A stretch of 60,682 nt of DNA from Cryomorphaceae bacterium (lineage in GTDB: Bacteria; Bacteroidota; Bacteroidia; Flavobacteriales_D; Cryomorphaceae): contig PXBH01000078.1 of assembly GCA_003565555.1 (NCBI GenBank), positions 1-60,682 on the forward strand. Reading direction: 5' to 3'. A program made the translations under genes and the position numbers. This document shows, in pieces, positions 8,651 through 18,200 of this stretch. The notes under the pieces were generated by a model. It was given only the letters and a program-made list of their open reading frames with translations, searched no databases and was not told the DNA's origin. Numbering within the stretch: the stretch's first letter is position 1; the number at the start of each line of letters is the position of its first letter.

Positions 8651-10198
8651 TTGAAGATTTTTTCAACGGAGCAGATTCGCGAAGCCGACGCCTATACCAT
8701 CAAGCACGAACCGATAAAGTCGATCGATCTTATGGAGCGCGCCGCGGCGAAGTGTTTCGATTTTATTTACGACAATATACCGAACATCTTCCCGTCCCAC
8801 ATTACCGAAGAGCGCAACCGGACATTTCGCGTGGTATGCGGCACGGGCAATAACGGGGGAGACGGGCTGGTCATTGCCCGTATGCTGATGAAGTTCGGCT
8901 ATCATGTCGAGGTGGTGGTGGTGCGGATATCGGAGAAAGGATCCGAGGATTTCAATACCAACTTTCAGCGACTGGGTGCGGCGGCGCGCAAGCAGGTAAT
9001 CGATGTGAAAAAAGCTTCGGATATCCCCGATTTCGGCCCCGATTCCGTGATCATTGATGCCGTTTTCGGTAGCGGACTGAACCGCCCCGCCGAGGGTGTG
9101 GCCGCTGATGTGATTGATGCGATCAACCGCTCGGGGGCGCCGGTGGTGGCCGTTGATCTGCCGAGCGGGGTCTTCGCCGACGGCAGTCCGGACAGCCCAA
9201 AGGCGCCCGCAGTGCGCGCAGACCATGTGCTGACTTTTCAGCTGCCCAAGCTTGCTTTTTTCCTCGCCGAGTATGACGACTGTATCGGTGAGGTGCACAT
9301 CCTCGACATCGGTCTGCATCCGGAGTACATGGAGAAAACCGATGCCGAATTCCATCTTTTTACCGAAAGGGACGCCGCTGCGGTCCGCAAGCGCCGCCGT
9401 CGCTTTTCACATAAAGGCACCTTCGGACACGCCCTGATCATCGGCGGGAGTCCGGGAAAGTGGGGGGCTGCCGTGCTCGCTGCGGAAAGCTGCCTGCGCT
9501 CCGGGGCCGGATTGGTCACTGTGCGCATACCCGGAGGCGGTGCGCAGCCCGTCGGCATCCGCTTGCCGGAGGCGATGACCGCGCTCGATCCGGATCCCGA
9601 ATTTTTCACGGAAGTGCCTGACTTGACCCCGTACAGCGCCGTAGGAATAGGCCCCGGCCTCGGCACCGATGAGAAAACCGTGCGGGCCTTCAAACTTCTG
9701 CTGCAGCAGTGCAAGGTACCCCTTGTGATCGACGCAGATGCACTGAATATCCTTGCCGAGCACAAGACTTGGCTCGCTTTTTTGCCGAAAGGCAGTATTC
9801 TCACCCCGCACCCGGGCGAATTTTCAAGGCTGATCGGGGAGAAGGCCTCCCACAGGGATGGACTGGAACGGCAGCGCGAACTCAGCGCAAAGCGCGGGGT
9901 CAACATCTTGCTCAAGGGCGCTTACAGCAGCCTGAGCACGCCTGACGGCAAAATCATCTTCAACCGCACCGGAAATCCGGGGATGGCCACGGGGGGCACC
10001 GGCGACGTGCTCACCGGCGTGATCACGGGCCTTTTGGCCTCGGGATACGGACCCGTCGAAGCTGCGGCCCTGGGCATGTTTATTCACGGTAAAGCGGGAG
10101 ATGAGGCGCTCGCATGCAGCTCAGGAGAAGCACTGATCGCCGGCGACCTCACGGCCTTTCTCGGTAAAGCTTTCCAAAAAACCGGATATGCGTTTTAA
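8651..10198 (+). CDS. nnr: Bifunctional NAD(P)H-hydrate epimerase / ADP-dependent NAD(P)H-hydrate dehydratase
   Basis: Repairs hydrated NADH and NADPH (NAD(P)HX). The 515-residue protein joins an N-terminal epimerase (YjeF_N) domain, with CGTGNNGGDGLVIA near residues 63-76, to a C-terminal ribokinase-like dehydratase domain, with HPGEFSRL and GGTGDVLTGV near 447-456. Length and order match the E. coli-type fusion. The start is a TTG at 8651; MKIFSTEQIREAD is the expected N-terminus and no ATG lies nearby. Its end overlaps the next gene by 11 bp, so the two are translationally linked. Confidence 0.95.
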   Translation: MKIFSTEQIREADAYTIKHEPIKSIDLMERAAAKCFDFIYDNIPNIFPSHITEERNRTFRVVCGTGNNGGDGLVIARMLMKFGYHVEVVVVRISEKGSEDFNTNFQRLGAAARKQVIDVKKASDIPDFGPDSVIIDAVFGSGLNRPAEGVAADVIDAINRSGAPVVAVDLPSGVFADGSPDSPKAPAVRADHVLTFQLPKLAFFLAEYDDCIGEVHILDIGLHPEYMEKTDAEFHLFTERDAAAVRKRRRRFSHKGTFGHALIIGGSPGKWGAAVLAAESCLRSGAGLVTVRIPGGGAQPVGIRLPEAMTALDPDPEFFTEVPDLTPYSAVGIGPGLGTDEKTVRAFKLLLQQCKVPLVIDADALNILAEHKTWLAFLPKGSILTPHPGEFSRLIGEKASHRDGLERQRELSAKRGVNILLKGAYSSLSTPDGKIIFNRTGNPGMATGGTGDVLTGVITGLLASGYGPVEAAALGMFIHGKAGDEALACSSGEALIAGDLTAFLGKAFQKTGYAF

Positions 10199-11291
10199 AG
10201 CCTTTGTTTTTTTTGCCGCTGCCTCGATAGTCTGTTCAGCCTGCAAAGAGGAACCGCCTGTGCGGTCGCTCGAGAGACCTTCCCTCCGCGCGAAGCAGCC
10301 CGTGCTGAAGGTGCGGAAGAGTGCCGAAGAACTCATATACGGAGATACCCTCACCCTTGAGGCGGCCCCCGAAGACACCGCACTGAAACTCTCAGAGATT
10401 CGGGTCTCTCTGGCCTCGACCCCGGGCCGCGTATTGGCGAGATCGGCGGAGGGCTCCGTTGCGCTGCCCACCACCCTTACGGGCGGGGGCGAAGTGAAGC
10501 TGCGCATCGACGCGGATTTTACCGACGGACAAAAGAGCATGCGCTACCAAAATGTGCGCGTTGTCGCATCCGATGCGCCGCTCCGATGGCGATTTGAGAC
10601 CGTACGTACCTACCCCCACGACAAATCCGCCTTCACTCAGGGCCTGCTGTTTCACAAAGGCTTTCTCTATGAGGGTACCGGGAATCTCGGAGAATCGAGG
10701 ATCCGAAAAGTAGACCTCGCTACCGGAGAAGCTGTGATGGAGCGGGACAACCGCCCCGACATTTTCGGGGAGGGGATTACCATATTCGACGGAAAGCTCT
10801 ATCAGCTGACCTACAAAAACGGGCAGGGGTTTATCTACAACCTCGAGGATTTCGAGAAGATTGATGACTTTGTGTACAATACATACACGGGCGAAGGCTG
10901 GGGTTTGACGCACAATGACACGGCCCTGATTGCCTCTGACGGCTCTGCGTATCTGCACTATTTCGATCCGGCTACCATGACCGAAACGCGCCGGGTGCGC
11001 GTATTTGACCACCGCGGTAATGTGACCCGTCTCAATGAGCTGGAGTACCGCGACGGCCTCATCTACGCGAATATCTACGGGAGCTTCGATATCGTCGCCA
11101 TCGACGGTGAAACGGGCCGTACGGTGCACCGGTACAACGCCCGCGATGTGCTGAAGCGAGAAGACCGCACGGCCGGCATGGATGTGCTCAACGGAATAGC
11201 CGTGAACCCCCTGAACGGAAACCTGCTGATTACCGGCAAGTACTGGAAAAAACTTTACGAAGTGCGGCCGGTTCCTTCTTCTGATCTCTGA
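10188..11291 (+). CDS. Glutaminyl-peptide cyclotransferase (glutamine cyclotransferase), lipoprotein
   Basis: A 367-residue protein of the plant/bacterial-type glutaminyl cyclase family, which forms N-terminal pyroglutamate. The N-terminus is a lipoprotein signal (MRFKAFVFFAAASIVCSAC, Cys19), so it is expected at the cell envelope. Residues about 20-125 form an extra domain before the catalytic five-bladed propeller, which starts around FTQGLLFHKGFLYEGTG and ends with GMDVLNGIAVNP. The ATG lies 11 bp inside the preceding gene. T9SS cargo proteins of Bacteroidota are often found with N-terminal pyroglutamate, so a role in cargo maturation is a reasonable inference. Confidence 0.9.
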   Translation: MRFKAFVFFAAASIVCSACKEEPPVRSLERPSLRAKQPVLKVRKSAEELIYGDTLTLEAAPEDTALKLSEIRVSLASTPGRVLARSAEGSVALPTTLTGGGEVKLRIDADFTDGQKSMRYQNVRVVASDAPLRWRFETVRTYPHDKSAFTQGLLFHKGFLYEGTGNLGESRIRKVDLATGEAVMERDNRPDIFGEGITIFDGKLYQLTYKNGQGFIYNLEDFEKIDDFVYNTYTGEGWGLTHNDTALIASDGSAYLHYFDPATMTETRRVRVFDHRGNVTRLNELEYRDGLIYANIYGSFDIVAIDGETGRTVHRYNARDVLKREDRTAGMDVLNGIAVNPLNGNLLITGKYWKKLYEVRPVPSSDL

Positions 11292-11354
11292 GAAGGCCCG
11301 GCGCGGATTCTACCCTCCCGTTTCGGAGAACGCCTGCGGTGAGGTAAAAAGCCT

Positions 11355-11362
11355 TACTTTTG
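11355..11362 (+). promoter_or_regulatory. -7 box for ychF
   Basis: TACTTTTG matches TAnnTTTG, 17 nt upstream of the ychF ATG. No TTTG stands at the consensus -33 distance. Confidence 0.4.
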
Positions 11363-11379
11363 CGCCCAAAATTCAACCC

Positions 11380-12477
11380 ATGGCCCTCAAGTGCGGTATC
11401 GTAGGTCTTCCCAATGTAGGCAAGTCTACCCTGTTCAACTGTTTGTCCAATGCCAAGGCCCAGTCGGCCAACTTCCCGTTCTGCACCATCGAGCCGAATG
11501 TGGGCACCATTACCGTACCCGATGAGCGGCTCAATAAGCTCGCGGAACTGGTAAGCCCCGAGCGCATTGTGCCCACGACCATCGAGATTGTGGACATCGC
11601 CGGGCTGGTGAAAGGCGCCAGCAAGGGCGAGGGCCTGGGTAACAAGTTTCTGGGAAATATCCGCGAAACCGACGCCATCATCCACGTGCTGCGCTGCTTC
11701 GACGATGAGAACGTGACCCACGTAGACGGGAGTGTAGACCCCGTGCGCGACAAGGAAATCATCGACATTGAGCTCCAGCTCAAAGACCTCGAGACGGTGG
11801 AAAAACGCCATGCAGCCGCCCTGAAGAGTGCCAAAAGCGGCGATAAATCTGCGCAGGCAAAAGCCGCCCTTTACGAACGCCTGATTTCCGTACTGGAATC
11901 GGGCCGTTCCGCGCGCACACTCGAGCTCACTGATGCTGAGCGCCCTCACCTTCGCGAGCTTCAGTTGCTTACGGCCAAGCCCATCCTCTACGTATGCAAT
12001 GTGGATGAAGCCGCTGTGACCACCGGTAATGCCCACACCGAAGCGGTGCGCGAGGCGGTGAAAGATGAAAATGCCGAGGTGCTGATCATCGGCGCGGCGA
12101 TTGAGGCCGACATTGCCGAGCTTGAATCCTACGAAGAGAGAAAAGAATTTCTCGACGATCTCGGACTCGAAGAAGCCGGTGTGAGCAAACTCATCAAAGC
12201 CGCTTACAAACTCCTCGATCTGTCCACATACTTTACGGCGGGGGAGAAGGAGGTCCGCGCGTGGACCATTAAGAAGGGCTTCACGGCACCGCAGGCGGCG
12301 GGCGTGATTCACTCGGATTTTGAAAAGGGTTTTATCCGAGCGGAGGTGATCAAGTACGAGGACTTTGTGAGCCACGGCTCCGAGTCTGCCGTGAAAGAAG
12401 CCGGCAAAATGGGCGTGGAAGGGAAGGAATATACCGTTGCCGACGGTGATGTGATGCACTTCCGGTTTAACGTATAG
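11380..12477 (+). CDS. ychF: Redox-regulated ATPase YchF (Obg-like)
   Basis: A conserved P-loop ATPase of the Obg family that binds ribosomes and takes part in stress responses. The 365-residue length is normal. The G1 motif GLPNVGKST is at residues 8-16, followed by the family N-terminus pattern (PFCTIEPNVG), a central coiled-coil insertion (about 130-190) and a C-terminal TGS domain ending in DVMHFRFNV. It follows the cyclotransferase gene after 88 nt and has its own -7 box. Confidence 0.97.
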   Translation: MALKCGIVGLPNVGKSTLFNCLSNAKAQSANFPFCTIEPNVGTITVPDERLNKLAELVSPERIVPTTIEIVDIAGLVKGASKGEGLGNKFLGNIRETDAIIHVLRCFDDENVTHVDGSVDPVRDKEIIDIELQLKDLETVEKRHAAALKSAKSGDKSAQAKAALYERLISVLESGRSARTLELTDAERPHLRELQLLTAKPILYVCNVDEAAVTTGNAHTEAVREAVKDENAEVLIIGAAIEADIAELESYEERKEFLDDLGLEEAGVSKLIKAAYKLLDLSTYFTAGEKEVRAWTIKKGFTAPQAAGVIHSDFEKGFIRAEVIKYEDFVSHGSESAVKEAGKMGVEGKEYTVADGDVMHFRFNV

Positions 12478-12589
12478 ACCTCTCCGCCGCTATTTATTTT
12501 TCCGCTTGCGTCACCTTCCGGCTATTCGCCTGACGGCAAAAATTCCTACATTCGGCTGAGCGCAGGTCCTAACTGCCGCTCAGATACCG

Positions 12590-13366
12590 GTGGAAGAAAC
12601 CCTAAAAGACCAGTCCAAGCAGGCGCATAACCGCTCCCGACCCGCTCCCGGCCAAGGCGTGCGAAAGATTACCTTGCAAGACCAAGCTCCGGATTGCGAG
12701 ATGGTGATCAACGGCCCCGCCTACCGTTTGGAAGAAATCGTCGCCGGAAAGTCCGTGGTGGACATCGGCTGCGGCTACGGCCGAAACAGGGCCGTCGTGG
12801 AAGCTGCGGGCGGCACTTGGACGGGGGTAGAGCCATTCGAAGGCGGTGCGCATACCGTGCGCGGTGACGCGGAGAATTTGCCCTTTCCCGATGAAAGTTT
12901 CGATGTGGCGGTAATGGATGCTGTGCTCGAGCACGTCCCCGATGTGGGGCGCGCCTTTGCAGAGACAGCGCGTGTGCTTAAGCCCGGGGGAGTTTTCGTG
13001 GGCTATGTGGCTTTTATGGAGTGTTTTCACGAAATCTCTTATTCCCACCTTTCCTACAAGGCCCTCGAGCACTACGCCGCTCTGAACGGAATGAAGCTCG
13101 AGCGGGTGTCGGGCGGCTCCGCTTTCGGGATAGATTACCATCTCAATGTGATTCTGTTTCCGCTGCCTTTCCGTTTGGGAAGAAAGGCGGTCGCGGCCTG
13201 CATTCGCGGCATATTTCGCCTGAAGTCGCGCTTGGCTTACTTCGGGCTGCGCTACCGGAGGAAGATGCCCGCCGCGGAGGCTCGGAATACGGCAGCGCTC
13301 TATTACAAAGTGGAGTGCTTGCGGCAGTCGAACGGCTTCGGCTACGTGATCAGAAAACTGCCCTGA
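12590..13366 (+). CDS. Class I SAM-dependent methyltransferase
   Basis: A 258-residue methyltransferase of the Methyltransf_11 type. SAM-binding motif I is VVDIGCGYGR (about residues 55-64), the acidic end of strand 2 is GVEPFEG, motif IV is VAVMDAVLEHV, and the post-motif is VLKPGGVF. The translation starts at a GTG, and about 35 polar residues precede the fold. The C-terminal third (from about 185) is basic and hydrophobic. Substrate unknown; neighbours (ychF, TraB) give no clue. A weak box TACATTCG (12546-12553) lies upstream. Confidence 0.85.
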   Translation: MEETLKDQSKQAHNRSRPAPGQGVRKITLQDQAPDCEMVINGPAYRLEEIVAGKSVVDIGCGYGRNRAVVEAAGGTWTGVEPFEGGAHTVRGDAENLPFPDESFDVAVMDAVLEHVPDVGRAFAETARVLKPGGVFVGYVAFMECFHEISYSHLSYKALEHYAALNGMKLERVSGGSAFGIDYHLNVILFPLPFRLGRKAVAACIRGIFRLKSRLAYFGLRYRRKMPAAEARNTAALYYKVECLRQSNGFGYVIRKLP

Positions 13367-13463
13367 ATGCCTGCATCGGAAAGCTTCGCACCGTTCATCA
13401 TTTTTGGCAGAATGATTGGCACGGTTTTGCGTTATTTGTGTCAAATCTCAAAACCGAAGTCCC

Positions 13464-14348
13464 ATGAATACATTTTACCTTTCGACCGTCGCCGTGATGC
13501 GGAGGCTTGCCGTAACCGCTGTTTTTGCAGTGGGCATTCTTACCGCCTCTGCGCAAGACCTCGAGAATTCTCTCTTGTGGAAGGTGGAGGGAGAGGAGAT
13601 CAAGACCTCCTACCTTTTCGGAACGATCCACCTCGTTTCTCAGTCGGATTTTGAGCTAAAGCCGCGGGTCATCGATGCCCTGCAAGCGAGCGAGACCCTC
13701 GTGCTTGAAATTGACATGAGCGATCCCGCCGCTCAGGGTAAAATCATGCAGAAGGCCCCCATGAAAGGCGGCGCCACTTTGGACAAGCTTTTGGATCAGG
13801 AGACTTTCGGTAAGCTCGACAAGATGCTGCAAGAATCCATCGGCGCTTCGGCGGGTTTTATGAACGGCTGGAAGCCCTTTGTGGTGAGTACTTTTCTGAT
13901 CGGTCGCTTGATCGACGGTTCCCCGGCGAGCTTCGAGGCCTCTCTGGCACAGGCGGCCAAACGCCGCGAAATGCCTGTCATGGCTTTCGAAACGGTTGAG
14001 CAGCAGATGGCCCTTTTTGATGAAGTGCCCTATGAGACCCAAGCGGTATCACTGGCGGAAATGGTCAATGATGAAGCCCGGATGAAGAAGCTGTTTGCAG
14101 AAATGGTGAAGCTCTACCGCGCCGAGAAAGTGAACGATCTTTATGCCCTGCTCGAAGAGCAAATGCAGGAAGGAGAGGAGGACGTATTGATCACAGACCG
14201 CAACGAGAAGTGGGTGCCCCTTTTCGGGAAAATGGCGGAAGACAGCCGCTTGTTTGTCGCCGTGGGTGCCGGCCACCTTCCCGGAGACCGCGGATTGGTC
14301 AACCTGCTGCGCGAGGCGGGATACAAGGTGACGGCAGTGGAGGAGTAA
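13464..14348 (+). CDS. TraB/GumN family protein, exported
   Basis: A 294-residue member of the TraB/GumN (Tiki-like) family. Signal peptide near the N-terminus (VMRRLAVTAVFAVGILTASAQ), then the first family motif SYLFGTIHL and the C-terminal motif GAGHLPGDRGLVNLLREAGY. Conserved GTIH and GxGHL histidines suggest a metal-dependent hydrolase, as shown for animal Tiki proteases; bacterial function is unproven. The ATG at 13464 gives a normal signal peptide; an upstream in-frame ATG at 13416 adds 16 unlikely residues and is rejected. Confidence 0.88.
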   Translation: MNTFYLSTVAVMRRLAVTAVFAVGILTASAQDLENSLLWKVEGEEIKTSYLFGTIHLVSQSDFELKPRVIDALQASETLVLEIDMSDPAAQGKIMQKAPMKGGATLDKLLDQETFGKLDKMLQESIGASAGFMNGWKPFVVSTFLIGRLIDGSPASFEASLAQAAKRREMPVMAFETVEQQMALFDEVPYETQAVSLAEMVNDEARMKKLFAEMVKLYRAEKVNDLYALLEEQMQEGEEDVLITDRNEKWVPLFGKMAEDSRLFVAVGAGHLPGDRGLVNLLREAGYKVTAVEE

Positions 14349-14424
14349 GCGGGCGGTGACGGCGATGCGTCCGAAGTTGCGGTGAAAGCGATTTGCCCAA
14401 ACCGAGTTCGAATGCCATTCGCCC

Positions 14425-15009
14425 CTACTTCGGCATAAAGCGGCTCCAATCCTCCTTATCGGTGTCCTTTGTACCGGGCTCCGCTTTTTCTTCGGTATCG
14501 GATGCCCACCGGTCGGGTTGAGACTTCGGCAGCATCGCTTCGGCAGGCACGGGACGTACCCTTTTCATGGTGGCCGAAGGTGCGGCTTCCGCGGGCTTGC
14601 GGCTGTCTCTGAGTAGGAGTCCGAAGAGCGGCAGTGCCACACCCGCGATGATCACCACATAGAGTCCGTATCCCGGCGACATATGCGGGAGGATGAGGTC
14701 GTCAAAGAGGTTTTCTCCCGCCATTTCATCCGCGACATTTCCGAATTCCGAAATCGTGAGCACGCCGAGTAATGCCGCAATAATGCCGCTGACCGCGGCA
14801 AGAATCAGAAGGCCGAGTTTCATATTGCCCGACTTGTCGCCGATCATGCTCAACAATGCCGGCAGGGCAAACAGCCCGAAAGTAACCCACCCCAATGCGT
14901 TGTTGGTTCCGTTCACACCGCCCAGAATCGGGAGTTCCATCCAAGGCATAAAAATCGCCGTCATACCGAGCACGGCGATGGCCAAAACTGCAATTCTCTG
15001 TTTGTTCAT
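14425..15009 (-). CDS. Membrane protein of unknown function
   Basis: A 194-residue protein with four predicted membrane helices (around AVLAIAVLGMTAIFMPW, WVTFGLFALPALLSMIG, LGLLILAAVSGIIAALLG and YVVIIAGVALPLFGLLL). The first two thirds are membrane and the last 60 residues are a charged cytoplasmic-type tail rich in Pro, Glu and Lys. No family was recognised. The ATG at 15009 puts the first helix at the start. The 5' leader contains a small perfect hairpin (15061-15080) below a -7 box. Confidence 0.65.
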   Translation of the reverse strand: MNKQRIAVLAIAVLGMTAIFMPWMELPILGGVNGTNNALGWVTFGLFALPALLSMIGDKSGNMKLGLLILAAVSGIIAALLGVLTISEFGNVADEMAGENLFDDLILPHMSPGYGLYVVIIAGVALPLFGLLLRDSRKPAEAAPSATMKRVRPVPAEAMLPKSQPDRWASDTEEKAEPGTKDTDKEDWSRFMPK

Positions 15010-15060
15010 GATTGGTGTGGTTTGGCGGTAGCGGACTGTCAGGCACGCCCGCAATTCGTT

Positions 15061-15080
15061 AGGTACGCATTCACGTACCT
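15061..15080. promoter_or_regulatory. Leader hairpin or operator, inverted repeat aggtacg/cgtacct
   Basis: A perfect 7-bp inverted repeat with a 6-nt centre (aggtacg-cattca-cgtacct) lies between the -7 box at 15092-15099 and the membrane protein start at 15009. It could be a regulator binding site or an RNA hairpin. No known motif was recognised. Confidence 0.35.
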
Positions 15081-15091
15081 CTGTCAGGCTG

Positions 15092-15099
15092 CAAAAGTA
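15092..15099 (-). promoter_or_regulatory. -7 box for membrane protein gene
   Basis: CAAAAGTA on the plus strand reads TACTTTTG on the minus strand, a full TAnnTTTG match. This implies a leader of about 75 nt for the membrane protein gene at 14425-15009. Confidence 0.4.
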
Positions 15100-15136
15100 C
15101 GAAACAGGTGCATCGGCAGTTGAACAATCGGAAAAG

Positions 15137-15167
15137 AAAAAAACGAAGCCGTGGGTCCTGACACGGC
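15137..15167 (-). terminator. Terminator downstream of the S41 protease gene
   Basis: Read on the minus strand, a 6-bp stem (gccgtg with cacggc, plus-strand 15148-15167) is followed by ttcg and a run of seven T. It sits 50 nt past the stop codon of the protease gene. Confidence 0.5.
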
Positions 15168-15217
15168 CGCCTCGGACCTGTGTCCGTCCCTCGATATATC
15201 GACAGCATTTTCGCGCG

Positions 15218-18200
15218 TCATTGTTTTTCTTTCAGCACCTCCACCGCCTTTTTGAGCTGGGTGTCTTTCCCTGCAGCCGCATCTCCCGGCAGCAGGGGCG
15301 CGCGGTGGTCGGGTTCGAGTTGAAGATTTTCCATAAGCTCACCCGTGCGCACATCGCGCATGCCCAGCTGCGGAATGCCGAATACGGTACCGTCGAGCAT
15401 GCGCTCCCACCATACGGCGGTACCCGTACCCGGTACGGGCATACCCACGAGGGGACCGATTTCAAAGAATTTATACACGTACGGAAAGAGGTGGGCGTCG
15501 CTGTAATTGCCTTCGCTCATCACCACCGCTGTGGGTTTTTGCCATTTGCCGAGAGGCTCCCCTCCGAGGTTTTCCTGTCCGCGCGGTACGAACTGCATGT
15601 AAGGCTCCCCGCTCAGGAAGGTGGCCAGATCGTCGTGGAGCCACCCCCCGCCGTTGAAGCGGGTATCCACGATGAGGCCCTCCTTGTCGTTGTGCCTGCC
15701 GAGGGCGCGGCTGTACACCTCTCTGAAGCTGGGCGAATTCATCCCACGTACATGCACATAGCCCAGCTTACCGTCGCTCCATCGCTCCACGTCTGCTTCG
15801 CGCGCCTCGATCCAGCGGTGGTAGGCCAAGTTCGACTCCGCTCCGAGGGAGATCGGCTCCACCACGTCCTCCCAGGAATTGCCGTTATCGGGATTTCGGT
15901 ATTCCAGGAGGACTTTTTGTCCCGCCTTGCGGTTGAGCAGGGGATAGTAGGGGGCGCCGGCTTTTATCGTTTCACCGTCTATTTTCTCGATGATCACGCC
16001 CGGTTTTACTTTGCGTTCTTTGTCGATCAGCGGACTCCTCGGCATCACATCGGCGATGAGGAGTCCGTCTCCTTCGTGACTTTCGTCAAAAAATACGCCC
16101 AGTGCCGCTGTTTGGTCGCCCTTGGGATCGCTCTCGCGAAATCGCGCCCCCGTGTGCGAGGCGTTCAACTCGCCGAGCATCTCGCTGAGCATATCGGCAA
16201 AATCACGGGCGTTGTTGATGTGGGGCAAAAAGCGGGCGTAGTTGTCGCGGTATGCCGGCCAATCCACACCGTGCATATCCTCGACGTAGAATTTTTTCAG
16301 CGTTTGCCTCCATGCGTGTTCAAACATGTATGCCCGTTCCTCGTCGGCATTGAGGTTCATCTCCCCGCTGTAATTTACGGCTTCCTTTTTACCGTCTTTC
16401 ACGGCCACCTTTGAGATACTGCCGCCGTTGTTCATAAAGATATGTTTCTCTCCTTTGTCAAAGTGCAGGTTGGAGCGGCTTCCGTTGAGGGTTACGAGAT
16501 GTTCGGTTTTTCCCTCTTTGAAATCGGTTTTCCAAAGGTTGTAGCCCTTGTCTGTGCGGGCCAGGTAGTAGAGATTTTCTCCGAGGCTGTCGAGGAGAAA
16601 GTCAGACACGAAGGAGCTGAATTCGGTGAGTTTTACGCGGCGGAAGTCCAGATCCTCCCATTCGATATCGAGGGGCTTCGGCGCTGTCGCCGCGTCATCC
16701 TTGTCTTTTTTCTTCTTCTTTTTCTTTCCGTCTTCTTCGTCGGCAGTTTTCTTTTTCTCCTTCTTCATTTCCTTCCACAGGGCGTAGTCCGCCTTGCTGA
16801 GCTTGAAGCGTTGGTAGGCGTCTTCGTTGAGGAAGAGGGCATATACATCGCTCTGTGTGCCCCAGCTTCCGTGCGATCGAAATCCGTCCTTCGAGCTGAG
16901 GTAAAAGACTACATCTCCGTTCATACCAAACTTGGGCGATGACCCGCCGTATCCGCTTTGGGTCAGGTCCTGCGGCGGTGCATCACCGCTCGCCTTTACC
17001 AGCCCCACCTGATCCTGCCAGCGCCCTTTGTTGGCAAATTCGACCAAGAGCCATTTGCTGTCGGGTGACCACGTGAAGTATTGGTCCCCGTCGCTGTAGC
17101 TGTAGTTATAGCTTCCGGGCAGCACCGTGCGCACTTCACCGCTTTCGAGGTTTTTCACCCGCAGGGTGGTACGCTCTTCGAAGAAGGCCACTTCTTTATC
17201 GTCCGGGCTGTACTGCCCCTGAAAGGTCTCGGCATCCGTGGCCACAATCGGGGTTTCATTGATCAGCGTGGCGTTGAAAAAATACTTTTCGCCCGGCCTG
17301 GCGGGGGAGGCCTCGTAGATGTTCCAGCTTCCGTCACGCTCCCCGGAATAGAGGAGCTTGGTTCCGTCACTGTTGAAGTGAAGGTTGCGCTCCTGCGTGG
17401 GTGTATCGGTGATGCGCTTGGTCACCCCGAATTCGACGGAAGTCACAAAGACCTCGCCCCGGGTGATAAAGGCGATTTCCTTTCCGTTCGGCGATACGGC
17501 AAAGTCGCCCGCTTTCCCGTCTATTTTCTCGGGAACAGTGAGGTTGTACCGGCGGTCGGGTCGTATGCGCACTGTCACTTTTCGCGGCCGGTCGGTTTCG
17601 AGGGTGGTGTAGATTTCACCGTTATAGCTGTAGCAGAGCACGCTTTCATTTGATCGGGTGAGCGAGCGCACGGGATGGTCTTCGTAGAAGGTGATCTGCC
17701 GCGGATTACCCTCGGCTTGCGCCAAATCGGCTTTCCAAATATTGAAACTTCCGCCCCTTTCGGAAAGGAAGAAGTAGCGGTTGCCCCCCGCGGAGAATAC
17801 GGGATTTCTGTCTTCGTGCGGATCGGTGGTGAGCATGCGGTGGGTCTTTTCGGCTGTATTGTACAGCCAAATGTCACGGGCTACCGATGAGGTGTGGTGC
17901 TTGCGGTACTCATCCTCATAGCCTTTGCGATCGTGGTAGATGATGAATTTCCCGTCGGCGCTGTAGCGCGCATCTTCAGCGGGCGTGGTGAGAATTTGGC
18001 GTGTGCGGCCTCCGGGCACAGGGGCGCCGTATAATTCGGGAAGCACCCGAGAAGGGAAAAGCACGGAGCGGTGATCATCGAGCCGCACAGCTCCGAAGAG
18101 AACTTCGCTGCCGTCCGGGCTGAACGAATAGGGCCGATCGTCTGATGAATGAAAGGTGAGCCGCTCGGGCTCGCCGCCCGTGGCGGGCATGATGAATACA

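Noticed and set aside
11230-12459. A 409-codon open frame on the minus strand opposite ychF
   Set aside because: YchF is unmistakable on the plus strand. The antisense frame has no recognisable domain.
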